A stretch of DNA of 64,000 nt, from contig NC_045129.1 of NCBI RefSeq assembly GCF_007655135.1, forward strand, positions 4,092,001 through 4,156,000, in the 5' to 3' direction. The position numbers were made by a program, and so were the translations under genes. This document shows, in pieces, positions 12,701 to 25,578 of the stretch. Under the pieces are notes generated by a model that was not told the DNA's origin, searched no databases, and saw nothing but the letters and a program-made list of their open reading frames with translations. Origin of the DNA: Punica granatum. Its lineage: Eukaryota; Streptophyta; Magnoliopsida; Myrtales; Lythraceae. Position 1 is the first letter of the stretch; each line of letters starts with the position of its first letter.

Positions 12701-14084
12701 CTTAGATCTAGGTTCCTTAGATGCAGTGACTTCCATTGATCCAGTATTAATTTCTGTGTGTAATATCGAATTAGCTGCAACTGTTGCTATGATTAATTTC
12801 TCCAGCTATGTTAAGATTGTTGTCCGTATAAAATGAAAATTTACCTTCTATCTTCTTCCTACGTTTGCGAATGACGACAATGGCACAAATGAGAAAGAAT
12901 ACCAGAGCTAATGAGCCCACAGTAGCAGCAACAGCTGGGACAACGGTATTTTTCTTCTTGCTGCGGTCTTGATTGCAATTAGAGTCTTGTCGACAAAGAT
13001 TCGGATTGCCATCCAAACTGCGAAATTTAAAACCAGACTGTAAATGAATCTGCAGAAGACAACTATTTTGCACATCATATAATTTAATTAAGATTGATAA
13101 ACCTTAATTGCAATGTCTTATCCGCCATCTTCTTTTCAAGAACTGCAGGAATTGAACCGTTGAGGTTGTTTCCACTTAAGTTTCTATTAACAGTCCGAAA
13201 GTTAGGAAACAGAGTATATCAAGCATGGAAATCAAAATTCAATTTGCTAGCTTGACTTACAAGATCCTCAAATTCGGCATGTCAGCAAAAAATTCAGGTA
13301 TTTGTCCACTCAGTTCATTGAACGATAGATCCCTACACATTTTGTAGAGATAGTTCTTCGGTCAAGAAGCTGATGACCAATCATGGACATATCCATATAT
13401 ATTGCAGAACTTACAGGGAGACTAACGCCGTAAGGCTGGAGAATGAGGTAGCAATGCTCCCCTTCAAATTGCTAGAGCTCAAGTTCCTATTCACAAGAAG
13501 AGACATACTAATTGATCAGAGGAGCTATGAAGCTTTGTAGTTCGTGTATGAGAAGAAGTATTAATCCCTTGACATGAAAGTCAATTAACGCTACTCACAA
13601 GGAGATGATCCTCGGAGTATCGTCTTTGCTGCAGTTCAAAAAACTCCAAATAAAAAACACTGGAACACATGGATCGCCCTGCCAGTCGTCTATAGCCACT
13701 CCGTAAATCGTCTTGATGCTGTTAATACCGGTAACTGTAAATTTTTTAACAGGAAAGCGGAGAATCCGGTGAGAATGAACTGTTTGAAATTACTGTAATG
13801 GACTTGTCGTAATTCTTATACATCTTCAAGGAAATGAATCTGAGAAGATCAAGCAAAGAGAAGTGTACCGTCATCCAAGTGTGTTGGAGAGTTCGGGAGA
13901 TCAATGGCATGAAAGACTTCAATAGCATTGAGGAACGGGGGGAGAGTAGACTGGGACATCGCAGTAATCGTGACATTCATGCGATTGTTCCCGCTAGTGG
14001 GCAATGAAGCTACAGTCACCGGTTTCAGGTACTCGGGTGTAACAGTTGTTAGGGCCTTGCCATTTATGGCGACCTGGAATTGCC
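9796..14084. repeat. Older tandem segmental duplication, right copy
   Basis: Counterpart of 73-4297. It carries family 1, 2 and 3 SINE-like copies at 9797-9960, 10065-10190 and 10805-10905, and the 3' two thirds of gene C. It differs from the left copy by a local tandem repeat at 10330-10579. Confidence 0.85.
10330..10579. repeat. Local tandem duplication of about 125 bp
   Basis: The block starting TTAGGAAAGCTCAGGC and running through the CATATAAAATA stretch occurs twice in a row. The left segmental copy (near 575-710) has it once, although there a 22-bp sub-block around CTAACGTTCATGCCC is itself doubled. Confidence 0.8.
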
Positions 14085-16003
14085 TCACCTGCCCTTGTTG
14101 CACCATCTGGAGCTCCATGAAGTGAATGTATATGTACCATACATCATTCGACGAGTTGGTCCTCCAAGAGTATCTGTAGGAATATGAGGCGTTTGACGTT
14201 CGCTCTGCAGTCATTAAAACTTCGACGGGAACTTTATAAGCACTGGTGCTGCTCATGTTATCGATAGTTGTTGTGTTGGTAATCGGCAACAGGTCACCAT
14301 CATCAGTTGAACCATCCCAGATGCGGTCGTAAGTGTCTTGCGGGTACCTAGTACATAAATGGTGGGATAATTATTTATTTCGAGCAATTTGGTGCATGAG
14401 TTATATCTTCTGAGGAAGTTTTACGGTCCAATCAATTTAAAATGATTGCACTATACATGTAAAATAAATTACTTAACCAACATACTGTTAATTGAGTGAT
14501 AAACTGTGCAACTCCCATAAGAAGGAGAACATAATTAACTTCAAATCCCCAGAAACACACTTGTTGATAGAGGATCAATAACCTTAATTGCTCTATCCTT
14601 GAGTTGCGAGAGCAATATATTTTTCACAATTTTGATTTACTGAAAAAATAAATTATATAAAATTATAATAGATTATTTTAATAAATCATAGTAATTAAAA
14701 ACTGCAAATAACAAATTAAAAATCAAAACTGCAAATAATAAATTAAAAATCACCTGTAAGCCATGGGGGATCCGATGTTATCCCGGTACCATTTTCCTAG
14801 GGCGCCGGATGCAACGTAGGTGGAATTATCCAGGACCCGTAACTCAAGCACCGAAATGTAAGGAGTTCCAAGTCCGAGATTTACTAGGCATACTTGTATA
14901 TAATCCCTTGAAGGGTAATAAATAACCTCTTCGTACATGTAGCTCGATGGATTTATGGTGACCCAATAATTTGCATCAATGTACAGGTCGAAGGTCGGGC
15001 CTTGAAACTTGTTGTCATAGTCCCCGTACAGGAAGGATGCCCTGATCAAGTACCTGTTGTTCTTGCCTTGCTTGGGCTGGAGTGTGTAGCAGTTCCGAGT
15101 TCCATTGGGAAAACTTCTTAGATTAAGCAACCGTTGCATCGAGGATATCTGGTTGAAGTACTTTGGAGATATTTGCATGTTCTGCCCGGACTCCACGAAC
15201 CCCACATCGGTTGTGTAGTATATAGTGAGATTTTCATCGAGATGACCATTGAGTGCCCCACAATCGATGCTTATGAAACCTGAAGGAGAGATTACAAAAG
15301 AAGTGAGAAAAGTTTTGCATAGAGTCCTGAAATTCAATATCCAATAATTTTTTTTGGGTAATTAATGATATCATTAAAATATGAAGAAATATCCAAATAT
15401 ATAAAACGTATAATTTTATTTTCTTGGGTTGGAATTCTTTGTCCTTCATGTTTGACTGATCATTGCTGGACTAGTAAATTTCATATTAGCATATCACAAA
15501 CAAGAAGAATAAATTCTTATATGGTTCTCCTTACAATAAATCTCTCGATGTGACGGGTGGATCGTGGCTCTACTAATTCGAGATCAAACCTGTATATGCC
15601 CACTGTTTTAAACTGGACCAGCTCTTGGTGTTCCCCGAGTCCGAAGGTCATATTATTGGTTAAACCGTGAAACAAAATGATCTAGTCATTCTCAAGAAAT
15701 TCATTGTATGTAAGGGTCACTCGGCCGAATCTAGGAGCACAAAATTGGACTTATTAAAATGAACTTCGAGCGTGGGAGCCCAATGAATTATCAATAATAA
15801 AGTAATTAAGCGAGATTTAGAAATTGCCTGAGCTTATCAGACACCGATCCTACATAGAGAGAGAGATTATATATATTCAGCTAAAAAGAGATATTATATA
15901 TTACTCTACCAAAAAAAAAAAAGAAGAAGAGATTACCTGGATTATTCTGCGCTCGGGCTAAAATGCCAAAGCCTAAGCAAATAAGTAATAACTCGAATAA
16001 CAT
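11274..16003 (-). CDS. Malectin-like LRR receptor kinase, gene C
   Basis: The ATG at 16003 opens a 67-nt signal peptide exon (15937-16003; [12 protein letters not shown], cleaved near ARAQ). Malectin exons follow at 14754-15279 ([17 protein letters not shown]) and 13869-14347 ([10 protein letters not shown]). Next come 13599-13734 ([13 protein letters not shown]), LRR exons ([34 protein letters not shown]) and a transmembrane exon near 12840-13020. The kinase has [21 protein letters not shown] and DFGLS. The last exon, 11274-11694, ends in the family-typical APDAR tail. All exons are open. The oddity is Val in place of the APE Glu (LDPV, near 11776), shared with the A half-gene. It is probably a plasma-membrane receptor; ligand unknown. 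Confidence 0.9.
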
Positions 16004-16104
16004 CTTCGATCTCTCTCAGATTGTTTTTATCTAACCATCTTCTTCGCGTGTTTCCGGCTTATTAATTAATCACAAGGATTGCAAGCAAATATGCTGCAGA
16101 GTCT

Positions 16105-16115
16105 CTTATATATAG
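16105..16115 (-). promoter_or_regulatory. Likely TATA box of gene C
   Basis: CTATATATAAG on the minus strand, about 100 bp upstream of the ATG at 16003. This fits a plant TATA box with a leader of about 70 nt. Confidence 0.5.
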
Positions 16116-16947
16116 TGCTATAACGTCGACCCGGTATACGCAAAACTTACTATGGAAAGAGTAATAAAAATAAAATTGAAAGCTCATTGCCTAACTACCC
16201 ATTGAAATTCTACGCTACGTACATATAAAAAAAGAAAAGAAAAGGATATGCATGCAGTATATATAAATATTTACTGAGATGTGCTTACTCATACATGCTT
16301 ATGTATATATGCACGGGCCAAGTCCATATATGCATATAAGAAATTAAAGAAATTACTTCAACACTTCTGACTTTGAGCTTACCCGACAAAACGCATAATA
16401 TGAAGTATCAATTTTCCGTACATATTATAATTACTTTCACAACTAGACAAAAATACATCTGCTTAATTAATTACTTAGTCGTTTTATATTGACAAATTGC
16501 TGAAGACAAAACTTTTCGGGTCAACTGACCACAAGGGTCAGTGTCCCGCAGCCCAAGCCCAATTCTAATAATGAAAAGTCGGCCCAACCGAGAAGCCCAA
16601 TAGTAGACCGAGCCATTGGGCCCATGGCGAGAGTGTTAGGAAGTAAGGATCCCAATTTAATGAAATAACGAAAATGCCACTCCTTCTTCCCTCTCGACAG
16701 ATCTTCCCTCGATCTTTGCCAGCAAGCGGATCAACAGAAGAAAGAATAAAACCTCTCCAACCCAAATCGCCGGCCGGAGTACACCCCGCCACGACTATAC
16801 TCACTGAGTCGCCGGAGCTCGACTCGACGCCTCACTCCCCACAACGAACAGCTCTTCTCCTCCAAATCGATCTGATCGGCGATACAATCCCCTCCTCACG
16901 GCTTACCCGGCCGCCCGAATCCGGATCGAATCCGGATCCCAATCCCA
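16116..16947. other. Shared head-to-head upstream region of gene C and the b561 gene
   Basis: The AT-rich half next to gene C gives way near 16500 to C-rich sequence that probably holds the promoter and leader of the plus-strand gene. An ATG at 16674 opens a frame that overlaps the main start out of frame. It would act as an upstream ORF only if transcription starts before it, which cannot be judged here. Confidence 0.4.
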
Positions 16948-19647
16948 ATGTTCCCCAAGTTCCACCTTCCATGTCTCCTCCTATTCCTCCTCGTCCTCTG
17001 CTTTCCGGATCGGGGTCTGGCATGCACCAACTCAAGCTCCCTAGTTGGTCTCGCGACCGAGATCAAGATGGTCCAGCACCAGGTCCGCGGATCCATCAAG
17101 GTAATCGATGATTGCTCCTTTAGAGTTTCCCAATTCGATATGCTCCCCGGGTTTGATGTCCACTGGTGGGGTGCCTCTGCTGTTGATTTCGATAACATTA
17201 CGGCTGGGTTCTTCGTTTCCGAACAAACTCTCAATCAGACCTATAAAAATCAGACATTTGACGTACGGTTGAGGGACAATGTCACGTGGGACCAGATTGG
17301 GGTCCTGTCTATCTGGGACTTGCCCACCGCTTCCGATTTCGGGCATGTGGTCTTCCCAAATGCCTCGATTTCGGGCCCCTCCCCGGGCCCGAGTCCGAGC
17401 CCCAGCTCCGGGGACAGAGAAATTGTTAGGGTTTACAAAGAGCCTACTATGTTTGATAATTGTAAGGTTTTGAGCAAGAATTATCGGGTACGGTGGACTC
17501 TTAGTATTGATCAGGATGTTATTCATATTGGGCTTGAGGCAGCCACCGGTACACAGAATTACATGGCATTCGGGTGGGCTGACCCGAAGGCAACTTCAGA
17601 TTACATGATCGGCGCTGATGTGGCAGTCACGGGGTTCACTGAGGATGGCCTTCCTTTTGCAGAGGATTACTTCATCACTAGATACAGTGAGTGTACAGTT
17701 AATAAGGATGGGAGGGCAAGAGGGGTTTGCCCCGATGCAATGTATGAGCCGACTGATTCCGTCGGTTCTGTTAATAATACTGAATTAGTATATGGCCATA
17801 GAAGAGATGGTGTCTCTTTTGTTCGGTACCAAAGGAAGCTTAGTGTAGTTGACAAGAAGTATGATTTGCCTGTGAAGTACAAGGAGAATGCTACCGTAAT
17901 TTGGGCTCTAGGGTTGATAAGCCCACCAGATTCTCTGCATCATTATTACTTGCCACAGAATCACGGAGGCGAGGAATCGCTCACATTTGGTCATTTGGTT
18001 TTGAATGTCTCGGAGCATGTTAACGATTGTTTGGGCCCAATTGATGCAGATGATAAGGAGGACCAAGATGTGATTATTGCGGATGCAAATGTGCCTCTTC
18101 TTGTTGTAACTGGGGAGGCATTGCATTACCCGAACCCTCCTAATCCTTCTAAGGTGCTTTACATCAATAAGAAGGAGGCACCGGTGTTGAGAGTGGAGAG
18201 AGGGGTACCTGTAAAATTTTCGATTCAAGCAGGGCATGATGTTGCGCTATATATAACGTCAGACCCTCTCGGAGGTAATGCGACTTTGAGGAACAAGAGT
18301 GAGATCGTCTATGCTGGGGGCCCAAAGTCTGAAGGCGTGCCTGCCAGCCCAATGGAGTTGATGTGGGCCCCTGATAGAAACACTCCTGACCAAGTTTACT
18401 ACCATTCCCTCTATCAGCCGAAAATGGGGTGGAGAGTTCAAGTGGTTGATGGCGGGTTATCTGATATGTACAACAATAGTGTCCTACTGGATGATCAGCA
18501 GGTTACCCTTTTCTGGACATTGTCGGAGAAAACAATTTCTATTGCTGCTCGAGGAGAGAAGAAGAGTGGGTACCTCGCGATTGGATTTGGGAGTGGAATG
18601 GTGAACAGCTTTGCTTATGTGGGTTGGGTCGACGCTAACGGAACTGGAAGGGTCAATACGTATTGGATCGATGGTCAGAATGCAATGAGTATTCATCCTA
18701 CGAAGGAGAATTTGACATATGTCAGGTGCAAGTCAGAGAATGGGATCATAACAATGGAGTTCACACGGCCACTAAAGCCCTCTTGCGGTCGTGAAAAAAA
18801 ACCCGATTGCAAGAACATTGTTGATGCCACCACGCCCCTTAAGGTTGTTTGGGCCATGGGCTCTAAATGGTCCGACGGCCATCTGAGCGAGAGGAACATG
18901 CACTCAGTCACGAGTCAAAGGCCCGTCAGGGTTCTGCTTATGCGTGGTTCAGCGGAAGCCGAGCAGGACCTGAGGCCTGTGCTGGCTGTTCATGGATTCA
19001 TGATGTTCCTAGCATGGGGCATTCTTCTTCCTGGTGGAATTTTGGCTGCAAGGTACTTGAAACATGTGAAAGGAGATGGCTGGTATAAGATTCATGTATA
19101 TTTGCAGTACTCGGGATTAGCAATTGTCTTACTGGGCCTTCTTTTTGCTGTTGCTGAACTGCGGGGGTTCCATATTGGGTCTGTGCACGTGAAGTTTGGA
19201 GTGGCTGCGATAGTGTTGGCATGTGTGCAACCTGTGAATGCTTATTTTCGACCCAAAAAGCCTGCCAATGGAGAGGATGTTCCTAGGGAACGCGTCATAT
19301 GGGAGTACTTTCATGTGATCGTGGGAAGATGTGGGATTCTTGTTGGGATCGCAGCTCTTATAAGCGGGATGAAGCATCTAGGGGAAAGGTACGGAGGCGA
19401 AGATGTTCATGGGCTCGATTGGGCACTAATAGGCTGGTTCTTGATGGGTGCATTGATGGTCATGTACTTAGAATACCGCGAGCGAAAAAGCAGGAGACAG
19501 ATGAGTTATGAGAGGGGCAGTTGGGTGTTAGGTAACTCTGAGGAAGACGACTCTGTCGATCTCTTGAGCCCAACCACGGCGGGTGTAGACAAGGAGTCTC
19601 AGCGGAACGGAAGAATGGAAGTTCAGCTTGAACCTCTGAGCAGATAG
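16948..19647 (+). CDS. DM13-DOMON-cytochrome b561 domain protein (At5g54830-like)
   Basis: One uninterrupted frame of 899 residues. Signal peptide 1-25 (FHLPCLLLFLLVLCF). A DM13 domain spans roughly 40-140 (FDVHWWGAS, VLSIWDLPTASDFG), followed by a Pro/Ser-rich linker. DOMON domain 1 lies around 165-345 (YMAFGWADP) and DOMON domain 2 around 510-640 (GYLAIGFGSGM, VGWVD). Five hydrophobic segments at about 680-840 (VHGFMMFLAWGILLPGG, HVYLQYSGLAIVL, WEYFHVIVGRCGIL) carry the histidines expected to bind two b hemes. The cytosolic tail is acidic (SEEDDSVDLL). Family knowledge: CYB561-DOMON proteins move electrons, often from ascorbate, across a membrane. The exact partner of this subgroup is not established. 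It is the only plus-strand host gene and it interrupts the RLK cluster. Confidence 0.95.
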   Translation: MFPKFHLPCLLLFLLVLCFPDRGLACTNSSSLVGLATEIKMVQHQVRGSIKVIDDCSFRVSQFDMLPGFDVHWWGASAVDFDNITAGFFVSEQTLNQTYKNQTFDVRLRDNVTWDQIGVLSIWDLPTASDFGHVVFPNASISGPSPGPSPSPSSGDREIVRVYKEPTMFDNCKVLSKNYRVRWTLSIDQDVIHIGLEAATGTQNYMAFGWADPKATSDYMIGADVAVTGFTEDGLPFAEDYFITRYSECTVNKDGRARGVCPDAMYEPTDSVGSVNNTELVYGHRRDGVSFVRYQRKLSVVDKKYDLPVKYKENATVIWALGLISPPDSLHHYYLPQNHGGEESLTFGHLVLNVSEHVNDCLGPIDADDKEDQDVIIADANVPLLVVTGEALHYPNPPNPSKVLYINKKEAPVLRVERGVPVKFSIQAGHDVALYITSDPLGGNATLRNKSEIVYAGGPKSEGVPASPMELMWAPDRNTPDQVYYHSLYQPKMGWRVQVVDGGLSDMYNNSVLLDDQQVTLFWTLSEKTISIAARGEKKSGYLAIGFGSGMVNSFAYVGWVDANGTGRVNTYWIDGQNAMSIHPTKENLTYVRCKSENGIITMEFTRPLKPSCGREKKPDCKNIVDATTPLKVVWAMGSKWSDGHLSERNMHSVTSQRPVRVLLMRGSAEAEQDLRPVLAVHGFMMFLAWGILLPGGILAARYLKHVKGDGWYKIHVYLQYSGLAIVLLGLLFAVAELRGFHIGSVHVKFGVAAIVLACVQPVNAYFRPKKPANGEDVPRERVIWEYFHVIVGRCGILVGIAALISGMKHLGERYGGEDVHGLDWALIGWFLMGALMVMYLEYRERKSRRQMSYERGSWVLGNSEEDDSVDLLSPTTAGVDKESQRNGRMEVQLEPLSR

Positions 19648-20320
19648 GAGTGTTCAAATTTGTCTTTAATTGCCCATCGCCTGTTTTGAAGAATTTTGCT
19701 TGTACACGGAGATGGAGAGTCTACTTGTCCAAGTGGAGCTCTTTTCCCTGCTTGAGAGGCATCATGCAGATCGCGCGGACAAGTAGTTAACATACATGTG
19801 ATCGGTCTTTTCTATACTCGCTAACACAATGAAAGGTTTCTTGATTGTAAGTTTGAAAGATTCTTTTTAGGTAGTAGTCGGGTTTTCTCCTATATTTGTA
19901 TGGCTAGTTATGCAGGAGAGCTGCTGGTAGTTCTGATAGCAAATTGGCGGCTTGGGTAGTGAAAACGATACTGATACTGCTCTGTAAATTTTATGAGACA
20001 ACAATCTGACTTCACAATTTCTTGGTCAGTTCATATGCAGCAGATGATATTGCGGGATAATATATTGATTCAGCTCGAATTGATAGATCATTCTTTACTG
20101 GTGGAGAAAACTATCTTTTGTTTCATCACTACTTGCAATTGTTGCGGCCTGGCCCCCTCTTATTGGGTTAGCATATGGAAAACGGTAATTCCACGTTCTA
20201 CATATGCATACAATTTCCCTACATAGGTTTGGTCACCATATAAAGAAGGAAAATGAACAATCAAGGAATTGAAGCCAGCCGTACTTGATGTGGCATCTAT
20301 TTCGACTAACAGTATGGAAA
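19648..20320. other. Convergent intergenic region, probable 3' UTRs
   Basis: It lies between the stop of the b561 gene and the stop of gene D, whose 3' ends face each other. No further coding sequence is recognisable. A short plus-strand frame at 19993-20226 has no family features. Confidence 0.6.
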
Positions 20321-23300
20321 TTAGCGTGGGTTCGGAGCAGCATTGAGCTCAACAGAGGTCATTTCAAAAGAAGTGCTTCTCCCCATGTAACTGTTGTATC
20401 CCGACCTCTGGTTTCTCTCGGAAGCGATTTCCAGGCCCAAGCACTCCTTCAGATCTGATAATACATGGATCATATCGGGCCTCTGACTCGAGGATGCCAT
20501 GACGCATGACATGGCTATTTCCACTGCCTTCCAAGCAGAGTTGGTTTTGCATTGGCCACTGAACCTCGGGTCGACTATGCTCTGTATGTCACCCCTTTCA
20601 ATAAGAGGAGTTACCCAGTGAATGATGTGGATGTTTCCGTCTGAGGTTCTTATTATAGCAGGGTGACCGGTGATCAGCTCAAACAGGATGATCCCGAAAC
20701 TGTAAACGTCGCTCTTCTTGCTCAAGTTGCCAGAGGCATGGAACCTGAAGAAAAAGCGGCATGTGAATATACACAATCTCTCACATCAAATTATTATAGG
20801 AATAATTATCAAATGCACCAAATTCGAAAACTAGTGTTGATCCGAGGCTGTAAAAATTGCTACTGAGGAATAGGTGCATGAAATAGTAGTGATGATCACT
20901 GAATCATACTCGGGATCAAGATAACCAGGTGTGCCCGCAGGACGAGTCGATATATGGGAGTCGTAGTCTGTCGCAAAAGCTTTTGATAGCCCAAAATCAG
21001 CTATATTAGCTTGCATGCTTTCGTTCAGCAAGATGTTTGATGTCTTCAAGTCCCTGTGGATGATAGGAGGCTTGCAACCATTATGCAGATATTCCAAGCC
21101 TGGAGAAAAATAGCAGAGAATCGATAATTCCCAGAAAGACTTACTGAAAAACGATGAGGAAGGCATCGCTGCATATTATAAGCTTCCCATACCTTGTGCA
21201 GCTTCGACAGCAATTTGTAGTCTCTGACTCCAACTCAAGACATTTGTATTGTATTCTATAATCACGAAAAAGTCCAAAATTAGCAGAATTAAGATTCAAT
21301 CTGAATGTTTTCACCTGTTATGTCCCTTTAAAAAGGGAATATGGTTTGATCATGCGGAAACTCAGGTCATATGTTATGTTGGATACCTGATAAATGTTGT
21401 CTCAAATTCCCATTGCTCATGAACTCGTAAATGAGAGCCATGTTTTCAACCTCATCGCAATAACCGACAAGAGAAACCAGGTTTCGGTGATGGACGATCA
21501 TCAGCAGTTGGGCCTACAAGTTGAGACATATTTGTTGTTAATTGAAAATCGCATTTGTAATTAACAGAACTCTAATGAAGAAGTAATTGGTCAAGTTAGT
21601 TCCAATGCAATTGACTGATCACCTCAGCTTGGAATTCCCTGTAGCCCTGTACGGAGTACTTGGAGGGAATCTTGACAGCAACCTTAGTACCATCATACAG
21701 AATGCCGAGGTAAACTTTTCCGAACCCTCCTTCTCCAATGACAGTTCTGTAGTTGTCTGTGATTGTTGAAATCTCTGAGGATGTAAATATGGTTTGACTC
21801 CTTGGCACCCCTAGCACCATTGGTCCCTCGACAGGGCCTGTTGAAGTCACACTGACAGCGGACACTGCAAAAACCAGTTATAAGGAAAATAAGTTGGGTG
21901 ATCGGTTTAGCTGAAGTAAATGGAAGGAGAAGTTTACAAGTGAAAACTATACCTCCTTTTCTTCTCTTATTTCTCCAAATGACAGTTAGTGTGCCCAACA
22001 GAATCACGACAAGAACCGAAACACATGCTGCAATGATCAGAACAATCGGACTCTTGCCCTTTTTTCCATTTGATGTTGTTGTGCTGGTTGAACATGAGTC
22101 TGTCTGACACAGGTTCGGGTTCCTATCGAAGCTGTCATTAAAAAAAATATCAGTTAGTGCATATACAACTAAGGAAAACTGCTCAAACAGAGGACAATTA
22201 AAAGCAGGGCATTGGAAGATAAATGAACCTTGCTTGCAGTGCTCCAATTGTCTGCTTTCTCTTCAGGGATTGAGGAATTGAACCGGAAAGATTGTTCCCA
22301 CTCAAATTTCTGAGAAATCAAATTAAGAAAGTAATTGACAATTAAGATTGTATATGAAGAACGTCAGATTCCATTTCTTGGTTTAGATTTCTAGAACTTA
22401 CAGAAGTTTCAAATTTGGCATTTGGCCTAGAAAGTCCGGAATTTGGCTGGTTAGTTGGTTATGAGATAAATCCCTGCAGAAAAGATACACAACATTGCAA
22501 ATACAATCCAGAATTTTATGCATTGTATAAATAAATTCTGATTTCGATGAACACTGAAGTTCTGAAGGTGGTTGACTTACAATGAAGTCAGTGCAGTTAG
22601 ATTAATGAGAGAGTCAACAATTTTCCCTACTAAATTGCTAGAACTCAGGTTCCTGTCCAAAAAGGATTATTAGAAAGGTTACCAACAAATCACTTTTCCA
22701 ATATCAATAATTTCTCGGATTCCATTGGACACTCACAGGGAGATGATTCTTGGAATACTGTCGTAATGGCAATTTAGCCCGTTCCATGAGAGATTTCTTG
22801 GGCTGCAAGGGTCGCCTTGCCAACTATCTTGGACTACCCTGTATGTCTTCTTGATGTTGTTGATAGCATCGACTGGTTGTGGAAGAACGTGCAAAAATAT
22901 CAAATGTATACAACCAATTTAAATTGTACAACTTTGGGAACACGAGATTTATGAGAATGCCAGCTATTGCAATCATCCGAGTACAAAAAGAGCAAGTATT
23001 TACCATCGTCTGAGTCGGTCATGGGATTTGTAAGATCGAGGCCATACATAAGCTCAACTGCGTTAAGGATTGGTGGGAGGTCAGACCGAGAAGTCACGCT
23101 GAGAGTGAAGTTTATTTGGGATGGGCTCGTGACGGGGAACGAAGCCACAGTCATTGGCTTTCCATACAGAGGTCTGATGGTTTTGACGAGTTGGTCTACG
23201 ATGTACACCTCAAATTCCCTCACTTGGGTTTCCTGGAGAACTTGAATTTCTGCAAAGTGGAAGTACATGTACCACTTCTCAGTCGGGCTCGATGGGGTCC

Positions 23301-24875
23301 AGAACAAAACTAATTGTTTGTTCACTTTCGCAGACTGGGCTGCGGTCATCAGGACTCCAGCAGGAACTCCATAAGCATCATTATAAGTTGTCAAGTCAAA
23401 CGAAGTTTCGTTGGCAATCTGCACCCACTCCTTGTAATTTTGGGGTGCCCAGATTCGGTCGTACTCATCATCGGGATGCCTATTAGAAAAAATCATTGTA
23501 TAAGCTTGGGATAATTGCCTCTTTGACTTCGCTCTTGAAGTAATTATATTCATTTTGTAAAGGATTACCTGTATGTATATGAACCTCCTCCGATGTTGTA
23601 ACGCCATGAGGTTGCTAGTGCTCCAGAATCCATCTGGTACGTAGAATTATCCAGGAGCCGCAATTCCAAAACCGAAATGAAAGGAGTTCCTGAGCCGGTG
23701 TTTACAAGGCACACATTTATATCATCCTCCGGAGGGACATAGATAACCTCTTCATAAACGTAAGAGTCTGAATAGATTGTGCTCCAGTAGTTCACATCGA
23801 TGTGCAGATCGAACTTTGGAGTTTGATTCCTTCCATCGTAATTCCCATACCAGAAGGCAGCTCTGATCAAGTATGTGTTTCTTTTGCCTCGCTCCGGCGA
23901 CAATGTGTAACAGTTCCTTGTTCCGTCGGGAAATGCTCTGAGGTTCTTTCCTTGTTGTTGTTTGTTCTGGTAGATGACCTGACTCGAAACCTGCATGTTC
24001 ACTCCGGTGCTTACGAATCCTTGATCTGTCTTGTAATAGATATCGAGATTATCATCATGGTAGTCATTCGGCGCCCCACAGTCGATACTCATGAAACCTG
24101 AAAAACCTCGATAGCTAAACAATTTCAGTTTTATTTGATCATGTTGGGTTTCCAGACATACATTATTTACCCTTGAGAAGTGCCCTGTATGCATGCCACA
24201 TTTGGGAATTTCCTTCGATGACCTCAAGACTTGTAAACATCAACAATGCATCTAAAGGGCATATTAGTTCTTTGATATTATTTTTGGGGTGTACATCATT
24301 TGGCTTTTTGTCCTAGAATTTGGTTTACTTTTCCATAAAAGAAAAATGATATTTATGGAATCCATTTTATATAGGGGTAGCAAAAATCAAGATCCAAAAA
24401 TTTAGCCAGATGGAATCGATTTATTTCCAAAGCACTAAACAGACTATGTGGTATCGGTTCTGCTGATGGATTCTAAATATATCTGTAGACAATCTAGCAT
24501 AAACAAGCCTGAAAGCACGGTCATCGCTAATCAACTACTACGACAGCAGAATATGAAGTTCCAGGAAACATTTTTATGATGATCCCTCAACCTAACTAAC
24601 ATATGCACAAATGTGAGATCGTAAATGGCTCTGACTGACTTCATATCTCATGGCATATAATAATTTCTCATTTCTAAAGTTGAAATCCACATTTCTTGGC
24701 TTCATACCGTAACTTCAGAAATCCAGAACTCGATAGTTAATTGATCCATTAGACTATGAAAGAGGGAGAGATGAAAACCTGGGTTTTGTTGCTGCCCATG
24801 AGCCATGAGCACCATGGTAGCTGAAACAACAAACAACTGAAAAATCTTCTTCTTTGCTTCCGATGGAATTGCCAT
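20321..24875 (-). CDS. Malectin-like LRR receptor kinase, gene D
   Basis: The start at 24875 opens a 97-nt exon (24779-24875) encoding a basic-then-hydrophobic signal peptide ([17 protein letters not shown]) that ends QQNPG. Malectin exons are 23569-24097 ([17 protein letters not shown]) and 23004-23479 ([11 protein letters not shown]). The next exon carries WQGDPCSP and LNCHYD (about 22740-22870). LRR exons and a transmembrane exon near 21950-22130 ([18 protein letters not shown]) follow. The kinase shows [26 protein letters not shown] and an intact GTPGYLDPE. The last exon, 20321-20744, ends AAPNPR. No lesion was found, so it should be functional. It is more distant from A and C than those are from each other. 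Confidence 0.92.
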
Positions 24876-25578
24876 TAGTGTTGGAGACCAGAGCTTTGTC
24901 TCGAGTTTAAGCTATGGCTATGAAGAGAGAAGGCCTTAACAATGCCGCCACGGAGAATTTAGAAGAATGCCATGTCTAAAGTGACAAAACATACATATTT
25001 ATTCGGGTATCCTCATTAGGACTTGTGGGCATGTACATCCGTTGACTTTGACTTCCAGCTGCAAAAATGCAGATAACATGTAAACTATTAAATGTAAAAT
25101 ATTTAATGTTCAAGCACGTCCCTGCTGAAGCAGAATATAAATTTTACAAGGTTTGTTTGGTGAATATATATATTTCATGTTGCTTTAAATATCATCATTA
25201 TGTGAGAAGGTCAAGCCTGTCCTTTTCTCATTTATTCCTAATTAGCTGTAACAATATTCCTTTCCGTCGATAGATCAGGAATCTGGTTGTTAAATTCTAG
25301 CTAATTTGCTAGTAAAATTACTGTCTACCACCAGCACGCGATATCATATCTACTTCAATGATCATCAGAAAAGAAAATGTGAGCATTGCCTTATGATTTT
25401 TTGCTGGGAATTTGAATGTCTCGTGAATTTGGGATGTCAAGACCTCGATAATATTTAAAATGTGTATCACATAAAGAATTCACACAAATACTTGAGCTAT
25501 GAGAATATTTCGACTGGTCTTCCAAACTGCAGTTGCCTAATACGAGTTTTCCTATCAATGATAACTTCCACGCTTAGT
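24876..25578. other. Promoter side of gene D and boundary before the younger duplication
   Basis: AT-rich, with no recognisable gene. The duplicated unit begins at 25579. Confidence 0.5.

Noticed and set aside
16674..17111. 145-codon frame overlapping the b561 start
   Set aside because: Pro/Ser-rich and out of frame with the clear 899-residue protein. It is at most an upstream ORF and there is no evidence of translation.
17041..17526. 161-codon minus-strand frame inside the b561 gene
   Set aside because: A shadow of the GC-rich coding sequence on the other strand, with no family resemblance.
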